This document shows positions 46,857 to 56,805 of a stretch of 64,000 nucleotides of DNA, piece after piece. A model generated the notes under the pieces. It saw only the letters and a program-made list of their open reading frames with translations, was not told the origin of the DNA and did no database searches. The stretch comes from Mycobacterium saskatchewanense. GTDB lineage: Bacteria; Actinomycetota; Actinomycetes; Mycobacteriales; Mycobacteriaceae. Position numbers and translations under genes: made by a program. Numbering within the stretch: position 1 is the first letter of the stretch; every line of letters begins with the position of its first letter. The stretch lies in NCBI RefSeq assembly GCF_010729105.1, contig NZ_AP022573.1:4340001-4404000 (forward strand), in the 5' to 3' direction.

Positions 46857-47558
46857 GTGGAGGGGCCGGCGACCGAAGAGAGCGTGCGGGTGCGGCGGCT
46901 CCTCGACGCCGAACGCCGGGCGGCGCAACTGTTCGACGAGATCGACCGCCGCGCCATGATTCGTCCCGGCGTCGGCGAGCGGGAGCTGTCCGACGAAATC
47001 GGACGCCTCGCGGCCGACCTGTTCGGCGTGACCCGGCACTGGCACCGGCGGATCGTGCGGGCCGGCGAGAACACCATGCAGCCCTTCGCCGAGCGCCCGC
47101 CGGACCGGGTGATCGCCGCGGACGACATGGTCTTTCTGGACCTGGGCCCGATCTTCGAGGAGTGGGAGGCCGACTTCGGCCGCACCTTCGTGCTCGGCGG
47201 CGATCCGGCCAAAACGGCCCTCCGCGACGCACTTCCACGGGTGTGGCGGGCCGGGCGCGAATACTTCGATGACCACGAGGGTGTGACCGGCGCCGAATTG
47301 TTCGACTTCGTGGTCGGTGTGGCCCACGCCGAGGGCTTCGAGTGGGGCAGCCCGATTGCCGGTCACCTGGTGGGCGAATTCCCGCACCGCAGGATCGCCG
47401 GTCCCGGCCGGCAGTGGTACATCATGCCCGGGTCGGGCAGGCCGATGCGGCGCACCGATCCCACCGGCCGCGTCTGCCACTGGATCCTGGAGATCCATCT
47501 GGTCGATCGCGCCCGCGGCTTCGGTGGCTTCTACGAGCAGCTGCTCGACCTGCCCTGA
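46857..47558 (+). CDS. M24-family (aminopeptidase P / creatinase fold) protein
   Basis: A 233-residue pita-bread-fold protein without the usual N-terminal domain. Metal-ligand candidates of M24 are present: MVFLDLGPIFEEWEADFGRT (two acidic residues), IAGHLVGEFPH (His) and CHWILEIHLVD (Glu). The start is GTG 46857; no stronger start is visible. It could be a dipeptidase or a creatinase-like C-N hydrolase. Divergent from the cupin gene and convergent with the SDR. Confidence 0.8.
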   Translation: MEGPATEESVRVRRLLDAERRAAQLFDEIDRRAMIRPGVGERELSDEIGRLAADLFGVTRHWHRRIVRAGENTMQPFAERPPDRVIAADDMVFLDLGPIFEEWEADFGRTFVLGGDPAKTALRDALPRVWRAGREYFDDHEGVTGAELFDFVVGVAHAEGFEWGSPIAGHLVGEFPHRRIAGPGRQWYIMPGSGRPMRRTDPTGRVCHWILEIHLVDRARGFGGFYEQLLDLP

Positions 47559-47568
47559 CCCGGCCCGC

Positions 47569-48483
47569 TCAGTCGACGGGGTAGGTGACTCCCGTGAGCT
47601 CCTCGGAGACCTCCCACAGCCGCCGCTGTAGGTCGGCGTCGTGGGACTTGTCGCTGGAGCCCACCAGCTTCGGGTGACCGCGCATCTCGCCGAAGCCGTC
47701 GGGCCCGTAGTACTGGCCGCCGAGCACGCCCGGGTCGGTGGCGGCGCGCAGCGTCGGAAGGGCGCCCGTTGCCGCGTCCTGCGAGATCAGGCCGAACAAC
47801 GGAGTCGCGAACCGCTCGACGAGCGGGGGAAGGTTGCGCGTCAGCTCGGTGCGCGAACCGCCGGGGTGGGCGGCCGCCGCGATCGTCGTCCCGCGCGGGG
47901 CGAGGCGGCGCTGCAGCTCGTAGGTGAAGAGCAGGTTGGCCAGCTTGGCCTGCCCGTAGGCGGCGACGCGGTTGTAGCTGCGTTCCCACTGCAGGTCGTC
48001 GAAGTGGATGTCGGCGAGGATGCGGTGGCCGAGGCTGCTGACGGTCACGACCCGTGATCCCGCGACCGGCAAGAGTCGATCCAGCAGTAGACCGGTGAAT
48101 GCGAAGTGCCCGAGGTGGTTGGTGCCGAACTGCAGCTCGAAGCCGTCCTTCGTGGTCGACTTCGGTGTCCACATCACGCCGGCGTTGTTGATCAAGAGGT
48201 CGATGCGGTCATGGGCCGACCGGAGCTGCTCGGCGGCGGCGCGGACGGATTCGAGCGAGGTCAGGTCCAGTTCCTGGAGGGCGACGTCGGACTGGGGGCT
48301 GGTGGCCGCGATCCGCGCGGCGGCGTCCTTGCCCTTGTCCAGGTTGCGCACCGCCAGCACGACGTGCGCTCCGTGGGCGGCGAGCGCCAGGGCGGTCTCG
48401 TAGCCGAGGCCGGTGTTGGCCCCGGTGATGACGGCGACCCGGCCGGTCTGGTCGGGAATGTCCGCGGTGGTCCATTTGGCCAT
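47569..48483 (-). CDS. Short-chain dehydrogenase, paralogue of the Rv0439c-type SDR
   Basis: A 304-residue SDR with VITGANTGLGYETALALA, NNAGVM, VVTVSSLGHRI and YGQAKLANLLF. By eye it is roughly two-thirds or more identical to the SDR at 43209-44156, so it arose by duplication. ATG 48483 has a good GAGGAG ribosome site. It is divergent from a TetR gene across a 97-base region containing a nested palindrome, so it is probably the TetR target. Confidence 0.9.
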   Translation of the reverse strand: MAKWTTADIPDQTGRVAVITGANTGLGYETALALAAHGAHVVLAVRNLDKGKDAAARIAATSPQSDVALQELDLTSLESVRAAAEQLRSAHDRIDLLINNAGVMWTPKSTTKDGFELQFGTNHLGHFAFTGLLLDRLLPVAGSRVVTVSSLGHRILADIHFDDLQWERSYNRVAAYGQAKLANLLFTYELQRRLAPRGTTIAAAAHPGGSRTELTRNLPPLVERFATPLFGLISQDAATGALPTLRAATDPGVLGGQYYGPDGFGEMRGHPKLVGSSDKSHDADLQRRLWEVSEELTGVTYPVD

Positions 48484-48507
48484 GGAAGGCTCCTCAACTA
48501 GTAGACT

Positions 48508-48561
48508 AAACGGGGCGAGCGCTCCGGTTGATCCGGACTATACGGAACGCACGCCCCGTTT
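48508..48561. promoter_or_regulatory. Nested inverted repeat, probable TetR operator
   Basis: Between the divergent SDR and TetR genes, AAACGGGGCG (48508-48517) is mirrored exactly by CGCCCCGTTT (48552-48561), and inside them TCCGG (48523-48527) pairs with CCGGA (48533-48537). Symmetric arms in a short divergent intergenic region are the usual form of a TetR-family operator controlling both promoters. Confidence 0.6.
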
Positions 48562-48580
48562 GCAATCCGAGGTGAGAAGA

Positions 48581-49147
48581 ATGGCGCAACCCGTCCGACC
48601 GCTGCGCGCCGACGCGGCGCGCAACCGTGCGCGCGTGCTGGAGATCGCGTACGACACATTTGCGGCCGACGGGTTGTCGGTGCCGATCGACGAGATCGCC
48701 CGCCGCGCCGGGGTCGGCGCCGGCACCGTCTACCGGCACTTCCCGACGAAGGAATCGCTGTTCGCGGCGGTCATCGCGGACCGCATGGGGCACCTCATCA
48801 ACGAGGCGCGAGCCCTGCTGACCACCGAGGGGCCCGGCGAAGCGCTCTTCACCTTCCTGCGCCGCACCGTTTTGCGGTGGGGTGCGACCGACCGCGGCCT
48901 GGCGGACGCGCTGGCGGGCCTGGGCATCGACATCGAGACCGTCGCGCCCGACGCCGAAGAGGCCTTTCTGGACGTCTTGGGCGACCTGCTGCGCGCCGCG
49001 CAGGAAGCCGGCACGGCGCGGCGGGACGTCGGCGTGCGCGAGGTGAAGGCGCTCCTCGTCGGGTGCCAGGCGATGGAGGCCTACAACCCGGCGCTGGCCG
49101 AGCAGGTGACCGACGTCGTCATCGACGGTTTACGCGCGCAGCGATAA
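48581..49147 (+). CDS. TetR-family regulator divergent from an SDR
   Basis: A 188-residue regulator with a helix-turn-helix near residues 10-55 (RNRARVLEIAYDTFAADGLS, IDEIARRAGVGAGTVYRHFP, TKESLFAAVI) and a TetR C-terminal domain. GGTGAGAAGA precedes ATG 48581. It probably represses the SDR and itself through the palindrome at 48508-48561. It ends 13 bases before the first CIRCE element of groEL2. Confidence 0.87.
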   Translation: MAQPVRPLRADAARNRARVLEIAYDTFAADGLSVPIDEIARRAGVGAGTVYRHFPTKESLFAAVIADRMGHLINEARALLTTEGPGEALFTFLRRTVLRWGATDRGLADALAGLGIDIETVAPDAEEAFLDVLGDLLRAAQEAGTARRDVGVREVKALLVGCQAMEAYNPALAEQVTDVVIDGLRAQR

Positions 49148-49159
49148 GGGGTGGACCTT

Positions 49160-49186
49160 CTTGCACTCGGCATAGGCGAGTGCTAA
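49160..49186 (+). promoter_or_regulatory. CIRCE operator 1 (HrcA site)
   Basis: CTTGCACTC, nine bases, GAGTGCTAA: a near match to the CIRCE consensus TTAGCACTC-N9-GAGTGCTAA. It is bound by HrcA, which represses groEL2 in the absence of heat stress. Confidence 0.92.
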
Positions 49187-49194
49187 GAATGACG

Positions 49195-49221
49195 TTGGCA
49201 CTCGCGACCGCTGAGTGCTAG
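49195..49221 (+). promoter_or_regulatory. CIRCE operator 2 (HrcA site)
   Basis: TTGGCACTC, nine bases, GAGTGCTAG: a second CIRCE-type inverted repeat whose start lies 35 bases after that of the first. It is 130 bases upstream of the groEL2 ATG, leaving a long untranslated leader. Confidence 0.9.
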
Positions 49222-50976
<1,755 letters not shown>

Positions 50977-50986
50977 AAAGTCAACG

Positions 50987-51021
50987 AAAGAGCCCGGTCC
51001 CCCTGGGGGCCGGGCTTTTTC
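50987..51021 (+). terminator. Rho-independent terminator of groEL2
   Basis: AGCCCGGTCCCCC and GGGGGCCGGGCT form a long GC-rich stem with a minimal loop, followed by TTTTT (ending at 51020). It lies ten bases after the groEL2 stop. Confidence 0.88.
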
Positions 51022-51039
51022 GTGCGCCGAGCGTGAGCG

Positions 51040-51686
51040 ATGAGTAGCTCCACGGTCCGCATTCCGTCCACAGAGCCCACACTCGACGCACACATTGCGC
51101 CGGCCCCGCCGAAAACGCCCGCGCCGACCGCACGCTCAGCCCGGGATCGTCGCGTCCACAGCGATCGGCTGGCCGATGACGAGGTGCACATCAGGCGGGG
51201 AATGCGCCTGACGACCGCGGCCCGGACCGCGTTCGACATCGGCCGCGGCATGCCCGTCGCCAGGTCGGTACCGGTCCTCGACGGGTTGCTCAATGCGACG
51301 GGCATCGAGCCGGTGGCCGCCGCTGCCGTGGCTGACCGGCACCCGGGGACGCGCGGCATCCGGCGGCTGCGGGCCGCGCTCGGCGTGGACGACGGCGGGG
51401 CGGAGTCGCCGCGAGAGACCAGGCTGCGGCGACGCCGATCGAGTTCCGAGAGCTGCGGATCCGGGTCGACATGGGCTGGCGCGAGTGGCAGGCGGCCGTC
51501 GAGTACGACGGCATCCAGCACTGGGCGGACCGCTATCAGCGGTCGTGGGACTTCGAGCGAATCGCGCTGCTCGAAGCGGCCGGCTGGTCGGTGGTCAGGG
51601 TCAGCGCCGAGATGCTGTCGCGTCGGCCGGAGGCGATCATCGAGCGCGTGGTGACGAAGCTCCGCCAGCGTGGGGCCTTTGGATGA
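51040..51686 (+). pseudogene. Degraded DUF559 (endonuclease-like) gene
   Basis: Two frames together resemble a DUF559 protein of the mycobacterial AbiEi/DUF559 type. The first (51040 onward) carries MRLTTAARTAFDIGRGMPV and GTRGIRRLRAALGVDDGG; the second carries FRELRIRVDMGW, AAVEYDGIQHWADRYQRSWD and GWSVVRVSAEMLSRRPEAII, the Vsr-like C-terminal domain, ending at TGA 51686. Around 51425-51450 the frame changes and an estimated 15 codons between RETRLR and the FREL segment are missing, and the N-terminal domain is absent. It should not yield an active protein. Confidence 0.7.
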
Positions 51687-51731
51687 GATCGGGATGCTGG
51701 CCGAACGTAGGGCCCACGCTCGGCGCACACG

Positions 51732-52136
51732 TCAGGCGGGCAGCGAGAACACCACACAATCGTGCAGGCAGCCCTTGGCCGCCTCCGGGGAGTCCGGGTC
51801 GGCGTCGCGGTGCAACAGCGCGCGGGTCGGGACGACGTCCAAGTGGGCGGTCTCGCCGGTGCCGTCGGACACTTCGGCCGCACCGTCGACGATCAGCGAA
51901 TACCCGCCCGGCTCGCGCGGTGGCCACAGCAGGGTGACCTCGGGGCGGCGTGCCAGATTCTCGCGGGTGCGGCCGCCGATGACCCCGACGTCCAGGACCG
52001 ACCCGTCACGCAGCCGGGGCTCCACGGTTACGGTGTGCACGCGATAGCCGTCGTCGACGGTGATCAGATACGCGAACGGGTAGTCGGTAAGGGCGGCGGC
52101 GAACCGGTCCAGGTCGACCTTCTTCTTGGCGCGCAT
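51732..52136 (-). CDS. Pyridoxamine 5'-phosphate oxidase-like protein (Rv0441c equivalent)
   Basis: A 134-residue split-beta-barrel flavin/F420-binding type protein: [60 protein letters not shown]. No catalytic assignment can be made. The PPE gene lies 18 bases upstream in the same direction, so both may share a transcript. Confidence 0.83.
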   Translation of the reverse strand: MRAKKKVDLDRFAAALTDYPFAYLITVDDGYRVHTVTVEPRLRDGSVLDVGVIGGRTRENLARRPEVTLLWPPREPGGYSLIVDGAAEVSDGTGETAHLDVVPTRALLHRDADPDSPEAAKGCLHDCVVFSLPA

Positions 52137-52154
52137 GGCTTCGAGGATAGGCCG

Positions 52155-53573
52155 CTACTCGGGGAGGAACGGCTCCCTGGTGCCCGGGTTCGGTGCGTCC
52201 GGGGTGCGGTCCTTCGGGAAGAAACCTGAGCTGGGAATGCCGGGCTCCCGGGTCACGGTGGTGTTGCGGAAGGCGGCGTCGTTCGTCGTGGGGACGACAC
52301 TCGACGGGGCCGACGTCGTCGTGCGCAGGGCGGGCGGGATCGGGGTGGGCCCGCTGGCCGCCGCCGCCGCACTCGCCGACGCGCCCCGCGATTCGAGGCC
52401 CGCGATGGCGCCTCCGTCACCCGGGCCGCCGATGGCCGGGGCCGGCGGCGGGTTGAGGAGCGCCTGCGACGAGAGGCTGGCGTTGACGCCGCCGGTGTTG
52501 GCCGCGACCGAGTTGAGCAGGCCCGAGCTGAGATTGGCCGCCCCCGCGCCGCCGGTGACGTAGTGGGACGCGCTCAACTGGGTGGACTCCGCGGCACCGG
52601 AGGCGCCCAGGCCGTTGTCCTGGAAGAACCCGGTGTTGGCCGTGCCGGCGTTGAAGAAGCCGGTGTTGACCGATCCCGAATTCAGCACGCCGGTGTTGGA
52701 CAAACCCGCGTTGCCGATGCCGAAGTTTCCGGTACCGGAGTTGAAAAAGCCGATGTTGTTGTTGCCCGAGTTGAACAAGCCGATGTTGCCGGTACCGGAA
52801 TTGAAGCCGCCGAAACCAATCTGGTTATTGCCGGTCAATCCGATGCCGAAATCGTTGTTGCCGGTGTTGCCGAAGCCGAAGTTGTTGTTGCCGAAGTTGC
52901 CGAAGCCGAAGTTGTTGTTTCCCGAGTTTCCGGAGCCGACGTTCTGGGTGCCGCTGTTGCCCATCCCGATGTTCGAACTGTTACCGGACGTCAGCGGTAC
53001 CGGCCCCCAATTTATCTGCCCGTTGCTGAACGAGAAGCCAAGCTTTTGCAGAGCCTGCTGCCACGGCGCCAGCTGCGCGGCGGCCGACGACGCGTCGGCG
53101 TGATAACCGAACATCGCCGCCACGTCGGCCGCCCACATCGCCTCGTACGCGGCCTCGGTGTCCATGATCGCCGGGACGTTGAATCCGAACCAGTTCGTGG
53201 CGGCCAGGGCCTGCACCAGCGCGCGGTTGGCCGCGACCACCGCCGGCTGCACGGTGGCCGCCACGGCGGCCTCGAAGGCCCCCGCGATGGCCGCGGCCTG
53301 GGTGGACGCCGCCTCGGCCTGGGCCGCTGCCGCGGTGAGCCAGCTGACGTACTGGGTGGCGACGGACATCATGGCGGTCGCCGACGCGCCCTGCCACGAG
53401 CCATTGACGAGATCCGAAGTCACCGAGAAAAACGACGATGCCGACGACGCCAGATTCTCGGCCAGCCCATCCCAGGCTTCGGCCGCGGCAAGCAGCGGCG
53501 CCGCCCCCGGACCGGCGAAAATTAGTGCCGAGTTGATTTCTGGCGGCAACCACGCGAAATGCGGGCTCGTCAC
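52155..53573 (-). CDS. PPE10: PPE-family protein, MPTR subgroup (PPE10 equivalent)
   Basis: A 472-residue secreted/cell-surface protein. The N-terminal PPE domain (about 1-175) begins FAWLPPEINSALIFAGPGA and contains the WxG-type SWQGASA. Residues about 195-330 are repeats of the NxGxGNxG type (GNSGNNNFGFGNFGNNNFGF and similar), which define the MPTR class; a Ser/Ala/Pro-rich end follows. MPTR PPE proteins are exported by ESX-5, a slow-grower system. Position equals Rv0442c. No PE partner gene is adjacent. Confidence 0.92.
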   Translation of the reverse strand: MTSPHFAWLPPEINSALIFAGPGAAPLLAAAEAWDGLAENLASSASSFFSVTSDLVNGSWQGASATAMMSVATQYVSWLTAAAAQAEAASTQAAAIAGAFEAAVAATVQPAVVAANRALVQALAATNWFGFNVPAIMDTEAAYEAMWAADVAAMFGYHADASSAAAQLAPWQQALQKLGFSFSNGQINWGPVPLTSGNSSNIGMGNSGTQNVGSGNSGNNNFGFGNFGNNNFGFGNTGNNDFGIGLTGNNQIGFGGFNSGTGNIGLFNSGNNNIGFFNSGTGNFGIGNAGLSNTGVLNSGSVNTGFFNAGTANTGFFQDNGLGASGAAESTQLSASHYVTGGAGAANLSSGLLNSVAANTGGVNASLSSQALLNPPPAPAIGGPGDGGAIAGLESRGASASAAAAASGPTPIPPALRTTTSAPSSVVPTTNDAAFRNTTVTREPGIPSSGFFPKDRTPDAPNPGTREPFLPE

Positions 53574-53611
53574 GGACCCAACTTAACCGGGATGGGCGGC
53601 CCTTCGTGGCG

Positions 53612-55354
53612 TTATCGGGCAGGTACCGGAGTGGCTCGACGTCCCCGGACCAACTTGCCCGGACGGGCGTCGGTGGGAATACCCCTTTCGGCGATTATCT
53701 CCCCGGAAACGACCGTTGTCACGTATCCGTCGGCCGTTTGGTCTAAGCGGCGCCCCCCGGCGGGCAGATCGTAGGAGATCACCGGCTTGTGCAGTCGCAG
53801 GGCGGCGTGGTCGATCACGTTCAGGTCGGCCTTGAAGCCGACGGCGATGCGGCCGCGGTCGCCCAGCCCGGCGACGCGGGCCGGCACGGACGTCAGCTCG
53901 CGGACGGCCTCGGGCACCGTGAAGCGGCCCGCCTTGCGGTCGCGGGCCCAGTGCGCCAGGAAGTACGTCGAGTAGCTGGCGTCGCAGATCATCCCGTAGT
54001 GGGCACCGCCGTCGCCGAGGCCCAGGACCACGTCGTCGCGGTGCAGGAGTTGGCCGACCGTGTCCAGCGAGTTGTTCGGCAGGTTGCTGGTCGCGACCAG
54101 CAGGGTGGCGTGGCCATCGTCGTCGAGCAGCCGGTCGTAGGCCTCCTCCATCGGGCTGACGCCGCGCGCACGCGCCCGGGCGGCGATGGACGTCGACGGG
54201 TCGGGCTCGTAGTCGGGCGTGTCACCCAGCGGGTAGATCCAATCCCAGGCCTGCGCCACGTACAGGATCGGGTGCCCATGCCCGGGCTTGTCGGCCAGGA
54301 TGCGGGCGCGCACCTCGGGCTTGCGCATCTCGGCGACCCGCTCGGCCAGCGGCAGGTGCGCGATCTCGCGGTAGCTGGGGTAGAGCACGAACGGGTTGGC
54401 GCTCAGCTCCAGCCCGATGATGAGCCCGATGGGGCGGGGCAGCAGCTGCGCGGTGACCCTCGGCTCGCCGCCGGCGTTGGTGTTGGCCTTCTCGATCATG
54501 GTGATGGCGTCTTCCCAGGTCGGGTCGCCGGAATTGGCCACGACCAGCGTGAACGTCACCGGCAGCCCCACGTCCTCGGCCACGTCGAACACCGTCTGCA
54601 GCACCGGCTGGTAGCCGCCGGCCGGGATGTCGGGCACGAACTGCAGCAGGCCGCCGCCGCCGTCGACCACGCCCCTGGCGATCTCCTCGATCTCCTCGCG
54701 GGCGGCGTCGTAGCTGGGGATCGGCGAGCCGCTCTCGGTCTTGTGGATGGTGAGCCGCGACGACGCGAAGCCCAGCGCGCCGACCTCCATCGCCTCCTTG
54801 GCCAGCGTCCGCATCTGCGCGAGGTCCTCGGCGGTGGCCGGCTCCCGGTCGGCCCCGCGCTGGCCCATCACATAGACCCGCAGCGGGGAGTGCGGCAGGT
54901 AGGCGGCCACGTCGATGTCGCGCTTGCCCGCCTCGAGCGCGTCCAGGTATTCCGGGAACGTTTCCCACGTCCACGGCAGGCCGTCGGTCATCACGACGCC
55001 GGGGATGTCCTCCACCCCGGCCATCACGTCGACCAGTACGTCGTGGTCGGACTGGCGGCACGGGGCGAAGCCGACCCCGCAGTTGCCCATCACCACCGTG
55101 GTCACGCCGTGCGCGGACGACGGCGTGAGGCGCTCGGACCAGATCGCCTGACCGTCGTAGTGCGTGTGGAGGTCGACGAATCCGGGGGTGACGAGGAGCC
55201 CGGTCGCGTCGATCTCCCGCGCGGCGCCGTCGGCGTCGACGGAGGGCCCCACCGTCGCGATGATGCCGTCGCTCACGGCGACGTCGCCGACGTACGGCTC
55301 GCCTCCCAACCCGTCGATGATGGTGCCATTGCGGATGATGAGGTCGTAGGCCAT
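53612..55354 (-). CDS. N-acyl-D-amino-acid deacylase-type amidohydrolase
   Basis: A 580-residue metal-dependent amidohydrolase. Motifs: DLIIRNGTIIDGLGGEPYVG, LVTPGFVDLHTHYDGQAIWS (two metal His), TTVVMGNCGVGFAPC, HSPLRVYVMG, LGLGDGGAHYGMICDASY (catalytic Asp region) and ADLNVIDHAALRLHKPV. This matches the D-aminoacylase/NagA-like family; many mycobacterial members have no proven substrate. It is divergent from the DinB gene. I do not recall it between PPE10 and Rv0443 in M. tuberculosis. Confidence 0.88.
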   Translation of the reverse strand: MAYDLIIRNGTIIDGLGGEPYVGDVAVSDGIIATVGPSVDADGAAREIDATGLLVTPGFVDLHTHYDGQAIWSERLTPSSAHGVTTVVMGNCGVGFAPCRQSDHDVLVDVMAGVEDIPGVVMTDGLPWTWETFPEYLDALEAGKRDIDVAAYLPHSPLRVYVMGQRGADREPATAEDLAQMRTLAKEAMEVGALGFASSRLTIHKTESGSPIPSYDAAREEIEEIARGVVDGGGGLLQFVPDIPAGGYQPVLQTVFDVAEDVGLPVTFTLVVANSGDPTWEDAITMIEKANTNAGGEPRVTAQLLPRPIGLIIGLELSANPFVLYPSYREIAHLPLAERVAEMRKPEVRARILADKPGHGHPILYVAQAWDWIYPLGDTPDYEPDPSTSIAARARARGVSPMEEAYDRLLDDDGHATLLVATSNLPNNSLDTVGQLLHRDDVVLGLGDGGAHYGMICDASYSTYFLAHWARDRKAGRFTVPEAVRELTSVPARVAGLGDRGRIAVGFKADLNVIDHAALRLHKPVISYDLPAGGRRLDQTADGYVTTVVSGEIIAERGIPTDARPGKLVRGRRATPVPAR

Positions 55355-55419
55355 CTAAATAATCTACGGCCGGATGGTGGGTCGTGCCAGGCTCGTCGGC
55401 TGCCCGTACTGTCGCAGAT

Positions 55420-55932
55420 ATGGCCAGCCCCGACCAGACCGTTCAGGAACTGCTCCGCGACGCGTTCACCCGGTTGATCGAGCACGTCGACGACCTCACC
55501 GACGGCTTGACCGACGAGGTGTCCGACTACCGGCCCGCCCCGGGCGCCAACAGCATCGCCTGGCTGTTGTGGCACAGTGCGCGGGTCCAGGACATCCAGC
55601 TGGCGCAGGTCGCCGGCGTGGAACAGGTGTGGACCCGCGACGGATGGGTCGATCGGTTCGGCCTGGACCTGCCCCGCAACGACACCGGCTACGGGCACGG
55701 ACCCGACGAGGTGGCGAAGGTGCACGCGCCCGCCGACCTACTGTCCGGCTACTACCACGCCGTGCACAAGCTCACCCTCGAATACGTCGCGAGCGTGACC
55801 GCCGACGAGCTGGCCCGTGTCGTCGACGACAACTGGGACCCGCCGGTGACGGCCAGCGCCCGGCTGGTCAGCATCATCGACGACTGCGCCCAGCACCTCG
55901 GGCAGGCCGCGTACGTGCGAGGAATTCGCTAG
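55420..55932 (+). CDS. DinB-family protein (Rv0443 equivalent)
   Basis: A 170-residue four-helix-bundle protein of the DinB/DUF664 superfamily. Likely metal histidines are in AWLLWHSARVQDIQ, GYYHAVHKLTLE and DDCAQHLGQAAYVRG, the spacing typical of these thiol-transferase-like proteins. In actinobacteria several relatives use mycothiol. ATG 55420 gives about the length of Rv0443. The membrane-protein gene follows after nine bases. Confidence 0.85.
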   Translation: MASPDQTVQELLRDAFTRLIEHVDDLTDGLTDEVSDYRPAPGANSIAWLLWHSARVQDIQLAQVAGVEQVWTRDGWVDRFGLDLPRNDTGYGHGPDEVAKVHAPADLLSGYYHAVHKLTLEYVASVTADELARVVDDNWDPPVTASARLVSIIDDCAQHLGQAAYVRGIR

Positions 55933-55941
55933 GTTCGCACG

Positions 55942-56805
55942 GTGCGGTTCGCGGTCACGGTGGTGCTGTGGCTCGCCACCACCGTCGCCCTGGCCGCGGC
56001 GATCCCGGCGGCGTGGACCCAGCTGCACGTCGTCGACGCCGACGGCTACGCCGCGCTGGCCCGCGAGGCGGCGGGCGACCCCGCCCTGCAGTCGGCGATG
56101 GCCTCGGAACTGACCACCCGGGTGATGGCGCTCGCCAACCAACGGGGCGGCCGCTACCCGCTCGATGTGTCGGAGGTGCACGCCGCGGCCAGCGCCTTCA
56201 CCGCCGGCCGCGCATTCCCCCCGCTGTTCGCCCAGGCCAACCGGGCGGTGCACAGCTGGCTGTTCACCGATCCGGGTTCCGGCCAGGATGGCGACCCGTG
56301 GGTCATCGACGTGGCGCCGATGCTCAAGGACGGCGCCGTCGCGGTGCTGCTGAGCCGCCACCACGTGACCGTCCCCGACACGCTGACGGTCCCGGTCGCC
56401 GACTCCCTGCCGAGTTCTTGGCGGCAGGGCCGGCTGAGGCGGTTGGTCGCCTGGGGTCCGTGGGCGAGCGCGGGCGCCGCCGCGCTCGCCGGTTGCTGCG
56501 CGCTGCTGACGCTGACCGCCGCGCGCAGCCGTGGCAAGGCGCTCAGCAGCCTGGGTGTCTCCGCGTTGCTCGTCGGCGCGGTGGGCTGGGCCGGCATCGA
56601 GGTGGGTCGCGGTTACCTCAACGGCGCGCTCAACGCCACCACCGGCGACCTGCGCGACATGGCCGACGTGCTGGTCGGCCACGCCGTGGCCGGGTTGCAC
56701 CACTGGCTGAACCTGACCCTGCTCGCGGGCGGCGCGTTGGTGGGAGTGGGCGTCCTCGTCGCGGTCGCGGGCGGCCTACGCCGAAAGCCGGAAGCCGGGC
56801 CCTAG
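55942..56805 (+). CDS. Hypothetical multi-pass membrane protein
   Basis: A 287-residue protein with an N-terminal hydrophobic segment ([20 protein letters not shown]), an exported-looking domain of about 140 residues ([20 protein letters not shown] and others) and three C-terminal helices ([55 protein letters not shown]). I do not recognise the family. It starts at GTG 55942 right after the DinB gene, and overlaps the convergent DipZ-like gene by four bases. In M. tuberculosis rskA-sigK occupies this place. Confidence 0.7.
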   Translation: MRFAVTVVLWLATTVALAAAIPAAWTQLHVVDADGYAALAREAAGDPALQSAMASELTTRVMALANQRGGRYPLDVSEVHAAASAFTAGRAFPPLFAQANRAVHSWLFTDPGSGQDGDPWVIDVAPMLKDGAVAVLLSRHHVTVPDTLTVPVADSLPSSWRQGRLRRLVAWGPWASAGAAALAGCCALLTLTAARSRGKALSSLGVSALLVGAVGWAGIEVGRGYLNGALNATTGDLRDMADVLVGHAVAGLHHWLNLTLLAGGALVGVGVLVAVAGGLRRKPEAGP

